A stretch of DNA of 64,000 nucleotides from Oscillospiraceae bacterium (GTDB lineage Bacteria; Bacillota; Clostridia; Oscillospirales; Acutalibacteraceae), in the NCBI GenBank assembly GCA_902762875.1, contig CACWPS010000007.1, positions 1-64,000 on the forward strand, in the 5' to 3' direction. Under the pieces are notes generated by a model, which saw nothing but the letters and a program-made list of their open reading frames with translations, did no database searches and was not told the DNA's origin. Made by a program: the position numbers and the translations under genes. Shown piece after piece: positions 52,521 to 60,411 of this stretch (positions are counted from its first letter, which is position 1; every line of letters begins with the position of its first letter).

Positions 52521-53886
52521 CACACTTACAAGACAAAAGGACGAATTTAAACCCATTACCGAGGGCGAGGTTAAGATTTACGCCTGCGGTCCTACGGTTT
52601 ATAACTATATTCATATCGGAAACGCCCGTCCCCTTTGCGTTTTCGATACCCTGCGCCGTTATTTTGAATGGCGGGGCTATAAGGTAAACTTTGTTCAGAA
52701 CTTTACCGATATTGATGATAAGCTTATTAAAAGAGCTAATGAGGAAGAAACAACGGTGCCCGATGTAGCAGAGCGCTATATAAAGGAATTCTGGACCGAC
52801 GCTAACGGGCTTAATGTGAAAAAGGCTACGGTCAACCCCCGTGCCACCGAAAATATCGAGCAGATTCAGGGTATTATTTCTGCCCTTATGGAAAAGGGCT
52901 ATGCCTATGAGTCAGGCGGGGATGTTTACTACCGTGCCACCAAGTTTAAGGACTACGGCAAGCTTTCCCACCAGCCCCTTGAGGACTTAGAGGCGGGGGC
53001 GAGAATAGATGTAACCGAAATTAAGGAAGACCCCATGGACTTCTGCCTTTGGAAGGGCGCAAAGCCGGGCGAGCCTTATTGGGACTCCCCTTGGGGCAAG
53101 GGAAGACCGGGCTGGCATATTGAGTGCTCGGCTATGGCGTGCCGCTATTTAGGTAAGACTATTGATATTCATTGCGGCGGTCTTGACCTTATCTTCCCCC
53201 ACCACGAAAACGAGATAGCCCAGAGTGAGGCGGCGAACGGCTGTGACTTCGCCCATTACTGGATGCACAACGGCTTTATCAATGTTGATAACCACAAGAT
53301 GTCAAAGTCACTTAATAACTTCTTTACCGTCCGTGATGTGGCGGAAAAATTCGGTTATGAGCCTATACGCTATATGATGGTATCAAGCCAGTACAGAAGC
53401 CCAATCAACTACTCTGTAGAGGTTATAGAGCAGGCGAAAAACTCTCTTGAAAGGCTTTATACCTGCCGTGACAATATCGATTTCGCCCTTAAAAATGCTA
53501 AGGATGGCGGCGAGGTTCCCGCATTTGTAGAGCAGAGGAAAGAAGAATTTATCACCGCTATGGAGGACGACCTCAACACAGCCGACGCATTGGCGGCAAT
53601 ATTCAGCCTTGTGCGTGATATTAACACGGCCATTGCAAACGGTGCTGAAAAGACCGCTTTAGAGGCATTTGCCGATATGTTTGACCAGCTGACAGGTGTT
53701 TTAGGTCTTGTTTACAACCGTAAGGAAGAAACCCTTGACAGCGAGATTGAGGAGCTTATCGAAAAGCGTACTGCGGCGAGAAAGGCAAAGGACTTTAAAA
53801 CCGCAGACGAAATCCGCCAAAAGCTCAAAGAAATGGGGATTATATTAGAGGACACCCCACAGGGCGTAAAATGGACGAGAAGCTGA
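52507..53886 (+). CDS. cysS: Cysteinyl-tRNA synthetase
   Basis: Charges tRNA(Cys). Class I motifs are HIGN (about 36-39, in YNYIHIGNARPLCVFD) and KMSKS (about 264-268). Zn ligands include CGPTV and the GWHIECSAM and GGLDLIFPHHENE segments. 459 residues, complete. No T-box leader is visible in the short spacer before cysE. It overlaps the next methyltransferase gene by 16 bases. Confidence 0.97.
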   Translation: MRIFNTLTRQKDEFKPITEGEVKIYACGPTVYNYIHIGNARPLCVFDTLRRYFEWRGYKVNFVQNFTDIDDKLIKRANEEETTVPDVAERYIKEFWTDANGLNVKKATVNPRATENIEQIQGIISALMEKGYAYESGGDVYYRATKFKDYGKLSHQPLEDLEAGARIDVTEIKEDPMDFCLWKGAKPGEPYWDSPWGKGRPGWHIECSAMACRYLGKTIDIHCGGLDLIFPHHENEIAQSEAANGCDFAHYWMHNGFINVDNHKMSKSLNNFFTVRDVAEKFGYEPIRYMMVSSQYRSPINYSVEVIEQAKNSLERLYTCRDNIDFALKNAKDGGEVPAFVEQRKEEFITAMEDDLNTADALAAIFSLVRDINTAIANGAEKTALEAFADMFDQLTGVLGLVYNRKEETLDSEIEELIEKRTAARKAKDFKTADEIRQKLKEMGIILEDTPQGVKWTRS

Positions 53887-54605
53887 TAAAAAAGGAGCCC
53901 TTGGGCAAGGGATTTTGTGCTTATGTTACACCGCATCACACCTTTGGGACAGATGCGGTGCTGCTTGCCGACTTCGCTTCGGCTCGAAAAAAGGATACTC
54001 TTGTCGATTTGGGCACAGGCTGCGGAATTATCCCGCTTTTGATGCTAAGGGACGGGAATCTTAAAACCGCTTTCGGTGTGGATATTTCCCCCGAGGCGGC
54101 GGCGCTTGCAGAGCGGACAAGCCGTGAGCTCGAACTTCAAAATTTCACCGTTTTAAACAGCGATTTAAAGGAGCTTAAAGGCAAGCTTGAGTTTGGCTGT
54201 CATACCCTTGTTACCTGCAATCCGCCCTATAAAGCCCCCAATGGGGGTCTTAAAAACCCCGACGGAGTTAAGGCAACGGCGAGGCATGAGGTTGACTGCA
54301 CCCTATGTGATATAATTGAAGTTGCGTCCAAGCTCTTGCAGACCTCGGGCAGGCTTTGTATGTGCCACAGACCCGAGCGCCTTGCGGAATTAATGGACAT
54401 TATGAGAGAGTATAAATTAGAGCCTAAAAGGCTTCGGCTTGTGTGCCAACGAAAGGGAGAGGAGCCGTGGCTTGTGCTTGTTGAGGGCAAAAAGTGCGCC
54501 AATACGGGGCTTCGTATAGCCCCCACCCTTTATATTGAAGAAAACGGCGATTTTTCGCCTGAAATGATAGAAATATACGGCGCTTATAAGGAGGCGTACT
54601 TATAA
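53871..54605 (+). CDS. tRNA1(Val) adenine-N6 methyltransferase-like protein (TrmN6/YabB family)
   Basis: SAM-dependent methyltransferase, 244 residues. PHHTFGTDAVLLADFA at the N-terminus, VDLGTGCGIIPLLML as the SAM site and CNPPYKAPNGG as the amino-methylation motif (about 116) are typical. It probably methylates tRNA; family members of this size in Firmicutes are usually paired with rsmI, as here (TAATG overlap). The exact target is inference. Confidence 0.87.
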   Translation: MDEKLIKKEPLGKGFCAYVTPHHTFGTDAVLLADFASARKKDTLVDLGTGCGIIPLLMLRDGNLKTAFGVDISPEAAALAERTSRELELQNFTVLNSDLKELKGKLEFGCHTLVTCNPPYKAPNGGLKNPDGVKATARHEVDCTLCDIIEVASKLLQTSGRLCMCHRPERLAELMDIMREYKLEPKRLRLVCQRKGEEPWLVLVEGKKCANTGLRIAPTLYIEENGDFSPEMIEIYGAYKEAYL

Positions 54606-55429
54606 TGAGCGGAAGGCTTTATGTAGTCGGTACGCCGATAGGGAATTTAGAGGATATGAGCCCCCGTGCTCTGCGAATTTTAAGCGAGGCAGACTTTATT
54701 GCCGCCGAGGACACTCGGGTGACGGTAAAGCTCCTTAACCATTTTGATATTAAAAAAGAAATGCTCTCTTATTATGAGCATAATAAAAACACCAAGGGAA
54801 ATCTTATAATAGAACGCATTTTAAAGGGCGAAAGCTGTGCGCTTGTGTCCGATGCGGGTATGCCCGCCATTTCAGACCCGGGTGAAGACTTGGTAAGGCA
54901 GGCGCATAAGTTGGGGATTACGGTGGAATCGGTACCCGGACCCAGCGCCCTTGTAACCGCCCTTGCAATTTCGGGAATGGCCAGCGGAAGATTCTGCTTT
55001 GAGGGCTTCTTATCGGTGAATAAAATAAGCCGAAAAAGGCACTTGGACGAGCTTAAAAACGAAAAACGCACTATGATTTTTTATGAGGCTCCCCATAAGC
55101 TTAACGCTACTCTTAAGGATATGCTAAAGGTATTCGGCGACCGCAAAATCGCCCTTGTAAGGGAGCTTACAAAAATACACGAAACGGTATTTAACACCAC
55201 CCTTTTAGAAGCGGTAGATTTTTATGCCGATAACCCGCCTAAGGGTGAGTTTGTTTTGATAATTGAGGGGAAAAAAGAGGAAGAAACAGAGCTTTATACA
55301 TTGGAAGATGCGGTAAGGCTTGCAAAAAGGCTGACAGACGAGGGGAAGTCAACATCGTCAGCCGCAAAGGAAGCGGCAGAAATTTCAGGAATAAAAAAGG
55401 GCGATATATATAAAGCGCTTATCAATTAA
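54605..55429 (+). CDS. rsmI: 16S rRNA (cytidine(1402)-2'-O)-methyltransferase RsmI
   Basis: Methylates the ribose of C1402 in the decoding centre. The tetrapyrrole-methylase fold shows LYVVGTPIGNLEDMSPRAL, ADFIAAEDTRVTVKLL, ALVSDAGMPAISDPGEDLV and PGPSALVTALAISG. 274 residues, complete. Translationally coupled to the upstream methyltransferase gene. Confidence 0.95.
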   Translation: MSGRLYVVGTPIGNLEDMSPRALRILSEADFIAAEDTRVTVKLLNHFDIKKEMLSYYEHNKNTKGNLIIERILKGESCALVSDAGMPAISDPGEDLVRQAHKLGITVESVPGPSALVTALAISGMASGRFCFEGFLSVNKISRKRHLDELKNEKRTMIFYEAPHKLNATLKDMLKVFGDRKIALVRELTKIHETVFNTTLLEAVDFYADNPPKGEFVLIIEGKKEEETELYTLEDAVRLAKRLTDEGKSTSSAAKEAAEISGIKKGDIYKALIN

Positions 55430-55443
55430 AAATAGGTGTGGAT

Positions 55444-56997
55444 ATGGAAAACAATAACAATTCATTCGAGTTTATCAGTGACGATATTTATTCTTCGGCG
55501 GAAGAAGCCGAACAAAATTACAATGATATTGTAAGCGACTCTTCACTTAAGGGAAGGCACTTTAACAAGAAAAAAAGGGGTAACCGCTTTACAAGGTGGT
55601 GGGGCCGCCGTCAAAAATGGCAGAAGGCTGTTATGATAAGCGCCACCTCACTTGTTTTGGTGCTGGCAATAGCTCTGGGAGTGCTTTTAAAGGTATTCGA
55701 TTACAACTATAATAATATAACAGGCGATCCCGATGATTTGGGCTTTGAAAGTGTTATAGATAAAAAAATCACCAATGTAGCCCTGTTTGGTATCGATTCC
55801 CGCCAGGTGGATTCCTTTAAGGGACTGTCTGACAGTATAATGATACTAAGCCTTAATGCGGAAACCAAAAAGGTAAAGGTTATCTCGGTTATGAGGGACA
55901 GCTTGGTGCCCATAACCTATAACGGCAAAACCGTTTACGGTAAGATTAACAGCGCCTATTCAAAGGGCGGCCCCGAGCTTGCAATCAAGACCCTTAATAC
56001 TATATTCGGGCTCGATATTTCGGAATATGCAACCGTAAACTTTTACGGTATGGCGGATATTATAGACGCTGTGGGCGGAATTGATGTAGAACTTGCAAAA
56101 GGCGAGCTCAATACCTACGGCCATGATCACGGTGTAAGGGTTAATTTCGGAATAAACGGTATGATTGCAGAGCAGTGCGGTTATATGGGTATTGACCCGT
56201 CAAGTTATTATATTAATGAGGCGGGGCTTCACCACCTAAACGGCGTTCAGGCGGTGGCGTATGCGAGAATAAGGCACGCCGCAAATATCGAGGGTACAAA
56301 CGACGACTTCGGCAGAACCGACCGCCAGCGTTATGTTATGGAACAGCTTTTTAACAAGGCGGTCACATTAAACACAGCCCAGTATATAAGTCTTGCGAAG
56401 TCCCTTATTCCTTGCAGTGAAACCTCCCTTTCTTATACCCAGATTTTAGGCCTTGCGGTCAACATTCTCCTTGATTCCCCCACCTTTGAGCAAAGCCGTG
56501 TTCCGCTTACCGAGTATCAGATGGCTTCAAAGAGCATAAGCGGCTACGGCTCCTGCCTCTATTACGATTTAGACTATGCGGGCAAAATAATAAGGGCCTT
56601 TATTTACAATGATGTAACCCCCGAGGATTATATGGAGTTAAACGGTATCGAGAAAAACGATTGGTATGCGAAAAGAAATTCCACTTCAAGCAGTACAGCT
56701 TCGAGCTCGTCGGCTTCAAGTAATTCTTCTTCAAGCACAACCTCTTCGGACAAGAGCTCATCGGCGGCATCAAGTGCAAGCGAAGCCTCATCTTCGGTGT
56801 CTTCCTCAAAGCCAAGCTCTGTAGCAAGCTCCTCAAGTGATGACACCTCGTCAGAAAGCGTAAGCTCTGAGGATACAAGCCCATCGGAGCCGTCAGATTC
56901 TTCCGAGTCTGAGCCGACAGAGAGCACTCCCTCTTCTTCCGAGCCTACCTCTTCGGCTTCGTCCGATTCAAGCACCTCATCCACGAAATCGGAATAA
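55444..56997 (+). CDS. LytR-CpsA-Psr (LCP) family protein with long Ser-rich tail
   Basis: Attaches teichoic-acid-like or capsular polymers to peptidoglycan in characterised family members. A cytoplasmic N-terminus and one membrane helix (about 60-83) precede the LCP domain: NVALFGIDSRQ, DSIMILSLNAETKKVKVISV, RDSLVPI, INSAYSKGG and AYARIRHA. After about residue 410 comes a tail of roughly 100 residues made mainly of Ser with Thr, Glu, Asp and Pro, probably wall-spanning. ATG 55444 with AGGTG upstream is preferred over GTG 55438. About 517 residues. Confidence 0.92.
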   Translation: MENNNNSFEFISDDIYSSAEEAEQNYNDIVSDSSLKGRHFNKKKRGNRFTRWWGRRQKWQKAVMISATSLVLVLAIALGVLLKVFDYNYNNITGDPDDLGFESVIDKKITNVALFGIDSRQVDSFKGLSDSIMILSLNAETKKVKVISVMRDSLVPITYNGKTVYGKINSAYSKGGPELAIKTLNTIFGLDISEYATVNFYGMADIIDAVGGIDVELAKGELNTYGHDHGVRVNFGINGMIAEQCGYMGIDPSSYYINEAGLHHLNGVQAVAYARIRHAANIEGTNDDFGRTDRQRYVMEQLFNKAVTLNTAQYISLAKSLIPCSETSLSYTQILGLAVNILLDSPTFEQSRVPLTEYQMASKSISGYGSCLYYDLDYAGKIIRAFIYNDVTPEDYMELNGIEKNDWYAKRNSTSSSTASSSSASSNSSSSTTSSDKSSSAASSASEASSSVSSSKPSSVASSSSDDTSSESVSSEDTSPSEPSDSSESEPTESTPSSSEPTSSASSDSSTSSTKSE

Positions 56998-57012
56998 AAG
57001 GAGAAAAGTTTT

Positions 57013-57846
57013 ATGCCCCAAAATTTATATCAGGCGGTGTGGATTTTCCTTGTTTACGCCTTTTTAGGCTGGTGCGCCGAGGTTGCGTTTGCGGCGGTGC
57101 ACAAGGGAAAGTTCGTAAACCGAGGTTTTTTAAATGGCCCTGTCTGCCCCATTTACGGCTTTGGTATGCTTGTTGTGGCAACGCTTTTATGGGGTCTTAG
57201 GGATAATCTCATTTTGCTGTTTTTAGGCTCGGCGGTGCTTACAACCGCACTTGAATTTGTCACAGGCTGGGTGCTTGAAAAATTCTTTCACGATAAATGG
57301 TGGGACTATTCCGATAAGCCCTTTAATGTAAAGGGCTACATATGCCTTGAATTTACCATACTTTGGGGTCTTGCGGCGGCCTTTATTATAGGCGCCGTGC
57401 ACCCGTTTGTGTTTATGCTTATCAAGAAAACTCTCTTTGTGTTGGGAATTGTACTGATGGCGGTATTCCTTGCGCTTTTTGTCACCGACCTTGTTATAAC
57501 CGTGGTCGCTCTTTGCAAGCTGCCTAAAAAGCTTAATGCAATGCTTGAGGCCGAAAAAGCCCTCAAAGCCCTTTCGGATAAGATAGGGGAGAATATAAGC
57601 GAAACTGCGATTAATGCCAAGGCAAAGGGTGACGAGCTGATAGAGGAAAACAAGCCCCGTCTTGAAGAATTAAAAGCGGAGTACGAGCAAAAGGCGGCGG
57701 AATATAAACGCCAGTTTGAAAGCCGAGGGTTTGTTCACAAGCGTATTACAGAGGCCTTCCCTAATCTTAAAAACGGACGCTATAAGGCGGTTTTTGAGCG
57801 TTTCGCCGAGAAAAAGGCCGACTTTAAGGAGAAGCGGAAAAAATGA
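57013..57846 (+). CDS. CmpB-like membrane protein (putative ABC-transporter type IV)
   Basis: 277 residues. The hydrophobic first half (about five helices) carries the family signature AFLGWCAEVAFAAVHKGKFV, NRGFLNGPVCPIYGFGM and WWDYSDKPFNVKGYICLEF. A long charged, probably coiled-coil region follows (about 180-277). Function is not established although annotation names it an ABC permease. It follows the LCP gene after 15 bases and overlaps a tiny Cys-rich gene, suggesting an envelope-related operon. Confidence 0.85.
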   Translation: MPQNLYQAVWIFLVYAFLGWCAEVAFAAVHKGKFVNRGFLNGPVCPIYGFGMLVVATLLWGLRDNLILLFLGSAVLTTALEFVTGWVLEKFFHDKWWDYSDKPFNVKGYICLEFTILWGLAAAFIIGAVHPFVFMLIKKTLFVLGIVLMAVFLALFVTDLVITVVALCKLPKKLNAMLEAEKALKALSDKIGENISETAINAKAKGDELIEENKPRLEELKAEYEQKAAEYKRQFESRGFVHKRITEAFPNLKNGRYKAVFERFAEKKADFKEKRKK

Positions 57847-58022
57847 AAACGACAGTATGTGAAAGCTGTGCTAACTATGTATACGACGAGGAAAGCGACT
57901 GTATGTGCTGTGAGGTAAATCTTGACGAGGACGAAATGCTGAAGTTTATGTCCTCGCAGACCTATAACTGTCCGTATTTCAGGCTTGATGACGAATACGG
58001 CATTGTAAGAAAGCAGAATTAG
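57843..58022 (+). CDS. 59-residue Cys-rich protein (DUF6472-like)
   Basis: ATG 57843 overlaps the previous stop (ATGA) and encodes 59 residues: MKTTVCESCANYVYDEESDC, then MCCEVNLDEDEML and a tail with TYNCPYF. The six Cys (6, 9, 20, 22, 23, 43) suggest a small metal-binding fold. I recall similar short proteins in Clostridia under DUF6472, but this assignment is from memory of the pattern. It is too short for many gene callers. Confidence 0.75.
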   Translation: MKTTVCESCANYVYDEESDCMCCEVNLDEDEMLKFMSSQTYNCPYFRLDDEYGIVRKQN

Positions 58023-58032
58023 GGGTTATTCT

Positions 58033-58857
58033 ATGTTTTATGTTTATCTTGTTATAAGTGCTGCGCTTATACCTATACTTGATAATTTTTTTGAGATTTT
58101 AAGGCACTCTTATTCCTGGTGGTTGGTGCCTCTGCTTTTTGTCGGCTTTTTTTGGGGGCTTGTAATTATTCATATTCTTATTACTGTTATCTGGATTCTT
58201 ACAATAAGAACCGACCGCCCCGTTAAAAAAAGACCTGCTTTCAGGAAATGGATTAACCTTACAGTACCCCTTTTAATGAAGCTTGTAAGGGTAAGCGTAA
58301 ACGCAAGCGGAACAGAAAAGGTGCCTGAAGACGGCAGATTTTTGTTTGTCTGCAACCATCAGCACGACCTTGACCCTGTTATGATGCTCTCGGTTTTCCC
58401 CGATTACGATATAGGCTTTATCGGCAAAAAGGAAATTTACAAAACAATGCCGATTATCGGCAAGGCAATGCACGGGCTTTGCGGACTGCCTATCGACCGT
58501 GAAAACAACCGAGAGGCGGCAAAAACGGTTGTCGAGGCGGTACATATATTAAAGGAAGGTAAGGCATCTATAGGCCTTTTCCCCGAGGGGTATACCAGTA
58601 AATCCTGCGAGCTTTTGCCCCTTAGAAACGGCTCCCTTAAAATCGCAACCAAGGCAAAGGTACCTATTGTTGTCTGCGTTTTAAATAACACCCGCTCTAT
58701 CCCTAAGCGTATGTTCTTACATCATACCGAGATTGAATTCAGGGTATTAAGCGTGATTACCCCCGAAGAGTATGAGGGTATGAATACCGCAGAGCTTGGC
58801 GATGTTATCCATTCCCAAATGAAAACCGCACTTGACGAGATAAGAAGCAGTAAATAG
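58033..58857 (+). CDS. plsC: 1-acyl-sn-glycerol-3-phosphate acyltransferase-like protein
   Basis: Membrane acyltransferase of 274 residues for phospholipid synthesis. Two N-terminal helices are followed by the HX4D motif in CNHQHDLDPVMML (about 109-121), GLPIDRENNREAA and FPEGYTSKS (about 183). The last 28 codons (from 58774) recur twice further downstream as direct repeats; this copy is the intact original. RBS GGGG near 58022. No partner acyltransferase gene nearby. Confidence 0.9.
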   Translation: MFYVYLVISAALIPILDNFFEILRHSYSWWLVPLLFVGFFWGLVIIHILITVIWILTIRTDRPVKKRPAFRKWINLTVPLLMKLVRVSVNASGTEKVPEDGRFLFVCNHQHDLDPVMMLSVFPDYDIGFIGKKEIYKTMPIIGKAMHGLCGLPIDRENNREAAKTVVEAVHILKEGKASIGLFPEGYTSKSCELLPLRNGSLKIATKAKVPIVVCVLNNTRSIPKRMFLHHTEIEFRVLSVITPEEYEGMNTAELGDVIHSQMKTALDEIRSSK

Positions 58858-58894
58858 GAGGATACGGAATATGGGCTACTTATATGTATTGATA
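58774..58894 (+). repeat. Direct repeat R1: plsC 3' end plus start of the DMT gene
   Basis: Bases 58774-58894 recur at 59759-59879 with about four mismatches. Bases 58724-58854 correspond to 63079-63209. R1 carries GATGTT where R2 and R3 carry GATATT, so the two downstream copies are closer to each other. Confidence 0.85.
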
Positions 58895-59752
58895 TCGGTA
58901 TTGTCGGGTACAACCAAAGGATACTGCGGTAAAAAAACAAGCGGATTTATGAAAAATCCCGCTGACGGAATTTTCATAAGTATGATACGAATGATTGTTT
59001 GTACGCTCATTGGCGGATTGTTTGTATTAATGGGAAGCGGCGCTTCATTCGGACTTAATATGGGTATGTTTTTAACAGCTCTTATGTCGGCGGCGGCCAC
59101 ATCGTGCTTTGTGGTGAGCTGGCTTATGTGCGTAAAAAACGGCTCATATATGATGCTCGATATATTCTTAATGTTAGGTGTTGTAATTCCGATTGCGGCA
59201 AGTTCAATAATGTTCGGCGAAAAAATCCGCCTTAATCAGGTGTGCGGAATACTCATTCTTGCGGTGGCGGTATATCTGCTTTGCGGATACAATATCAGAC
59301 TTAAAGGTAAAATGACCTTTAAAAGCGTGTTATTGCTCATTTTCTGCGGCGCAATGAACGGTTTTGCCGATTTATCGCAAAAAATGTTTGTTAAGATGAA
59401 TGCGAATGCAAGTGCGGCGGTTTTTAATTTCTATACATATCTATTTTCTTTTATAATTCTTGCGGTTGTTTTTGCGTTTATAAGCAAGCAGCAAACCTCC
59501 AAGCGTAAGGATATCGGGAAAATAACCGGATATATAATTGTGATGGGAATTTGCCTGTTTCTCAATTCGTATTTTAAAACCCTTGCGGCGCATTATATCG
59601 ATGCAGCCCAGCTTTATCCGCTGTGTCAGGGTCTGTCACTTATCTTTTCGTCGCTTATGGCAACATTTTTGCTTAAAGAAAAGCTTGACTTTAGGGGCGC
59701 TGTAGGAATAGCAGTTGCGTTCGGGGCATTGCTTGTTATAAATCTGCTGTAG
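58871..59752 (+). CDS. DMT-superfamily (EamA-like) transporter
   Basis: Ten-helix permease of 293 residues in two EamA-like halves: GYLYVLISVLSGTTKGYCGK at the start and LYPLCQGLSLIFSSLMATFL late in the second half. It exports or imports a small metabolite, not assignable. GGAGG (58857-58861) precedes the ATG. It lies between two direct repeats of the plsC tail, and its first eight codons recur at 59855-59878. So it may have arrived by, or given rise to, the duplication. Confidence 0.85.
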   Translation: MGYLYVLISVLSGTTKGYCGKKTSGFMKNPADGIFISMIRMIVCTLIGGLFVLMGSGASFGLNMGMFLTALMSAAATSCFVVSWLMCVKNGSYMMLDIFLMLGVVIPIAASSIMFGEKIRLNQVCGILILAVAVYLLCGYNIRLKGKMTFKSVLLLIFCGAMNGFADLSQKMFVKMNANASAAVFNFYTYLFSFIILAVVFAFISKQQTSKRKDIGKITGYIIVMGICLFLNSYFKTLAAHYIDAAQLYPLCQGLSLIFSSLMATFLLKEKLDFRGAVGIAVAFGALLVINLL

Positions 59753-59758
59753 GCTGGC

Positions 59759-59879
59759 GAGGGTATGAATACCGCAGAGCTTGGCGATATTATCCATTCC
59801 CAAATGAAAACCGCACTTGACGAGATAAGAAACAGTAAATAAGAGGATACGGAATATGGGCTACTTATATGTATTGATA
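59759..59879 (+). repeat. Direct repeat R2 of the plsC 3' end and DMT start
   Basis: It begins GAGGGTATGAATACC seven bases after the DMT stop and ends at the eighth codon of a second, truncated DMT start (ATGGGCTAC...). It is therefore a gene fragment, not a functional CDS. A hairpin with arms ATTTGAGT/ACTCAAAT (59879-59922) follows directly. Confidence 0.85.
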
Positions 59880-59933
59880 ATTTGAGTCCCAGCCTTTGGC
59901 TTAAAAAATGGGGCAACTCAAATTTGTAAAATA

Positions 59934-59962
59934 TTGACATTCAAGTATAGTGATGGTATATT
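59934..59962 (+). promoter_or_regulatory. Promoter upstream of the GH78 fragment and gene
   Basis: TTGACA (59934-59939) and TATATT (59957-59962) with a 17-base spacer. It points towards the GH78 remnant and the intact gene at 60412. Confidence 0.6.
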
Positions 59963-60015
59963 AACAATATTGATATATTAATAGAAGCGGTTTATCAATC
60001 CGAGGATTCCGGCAT

Positions 60016-60276
60016 AGTCTATGTCACGGTTGGTCCTCTGCGCCGGCTGCCTTTTTAGCTGAAGAAGTGCTGGGCGTTCATATTATTTCGGCAGGCTGTA
60101 AAAAGGTTGAGATAAAACCGAATTTGGGAAACCTAAGCCGGGTAAAGGGTACATATCCCACACCCTACGGAATAATATCGGTCGAGTGCAAGCGTTTAGA
60201 AAACGGTAAAATACATACTAAGTGGACAGCACCTGAAGAAATTGAAGTTATTTCAGAAAAAAAGGGGGTTAATATG
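60016..60276 (+). pseudogene. C-terminal remnant of a GH78 alpha-L-rhamnosidase-like gene
   Basis: The frame through GTG 60067 encodes HGWSSAPAAFLAEEVLGV, KKVEIKPNLGNLSRVKGT and PTPYGIISVECKRLENGK. This is the pattern of the end of the catalytic domain and the C-terminal beta domain of GH78 enzymes. There is no start, and the N-terminal several hundred residues are gone. It precedes an intact GH78 gene by about 140 bases, so one paralogue was lost by deletion. Confidence 0.65.
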
Positions 60277-60411
60277 ATTGAATTTGACAGAGATAAGGAT
60301 ATTTTTTATTTAACACCAAAAGCACCACCAATGCAATGTAAGTGTCGGATGGTACGCTACCAACTGTGAAATCTGCGTGCAAATAAATTATTTTGAAAGG
60401 ATATTAAAGAA

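Noticed and set aside
56628..56984. Acidic minus-strand frame opposite the LCP Ser-rich tail
   Set aside because: Mirror image of the low-complexity Ser codons; no ribosome site or promoter.
60067..60369. 100-codon frame as an independent small protein
   Set aside because: Similarity to the GH78 C-terminus continues upstream of the proposed start, and the last 30 residues are unrelated run-on; it is a gene remnant.
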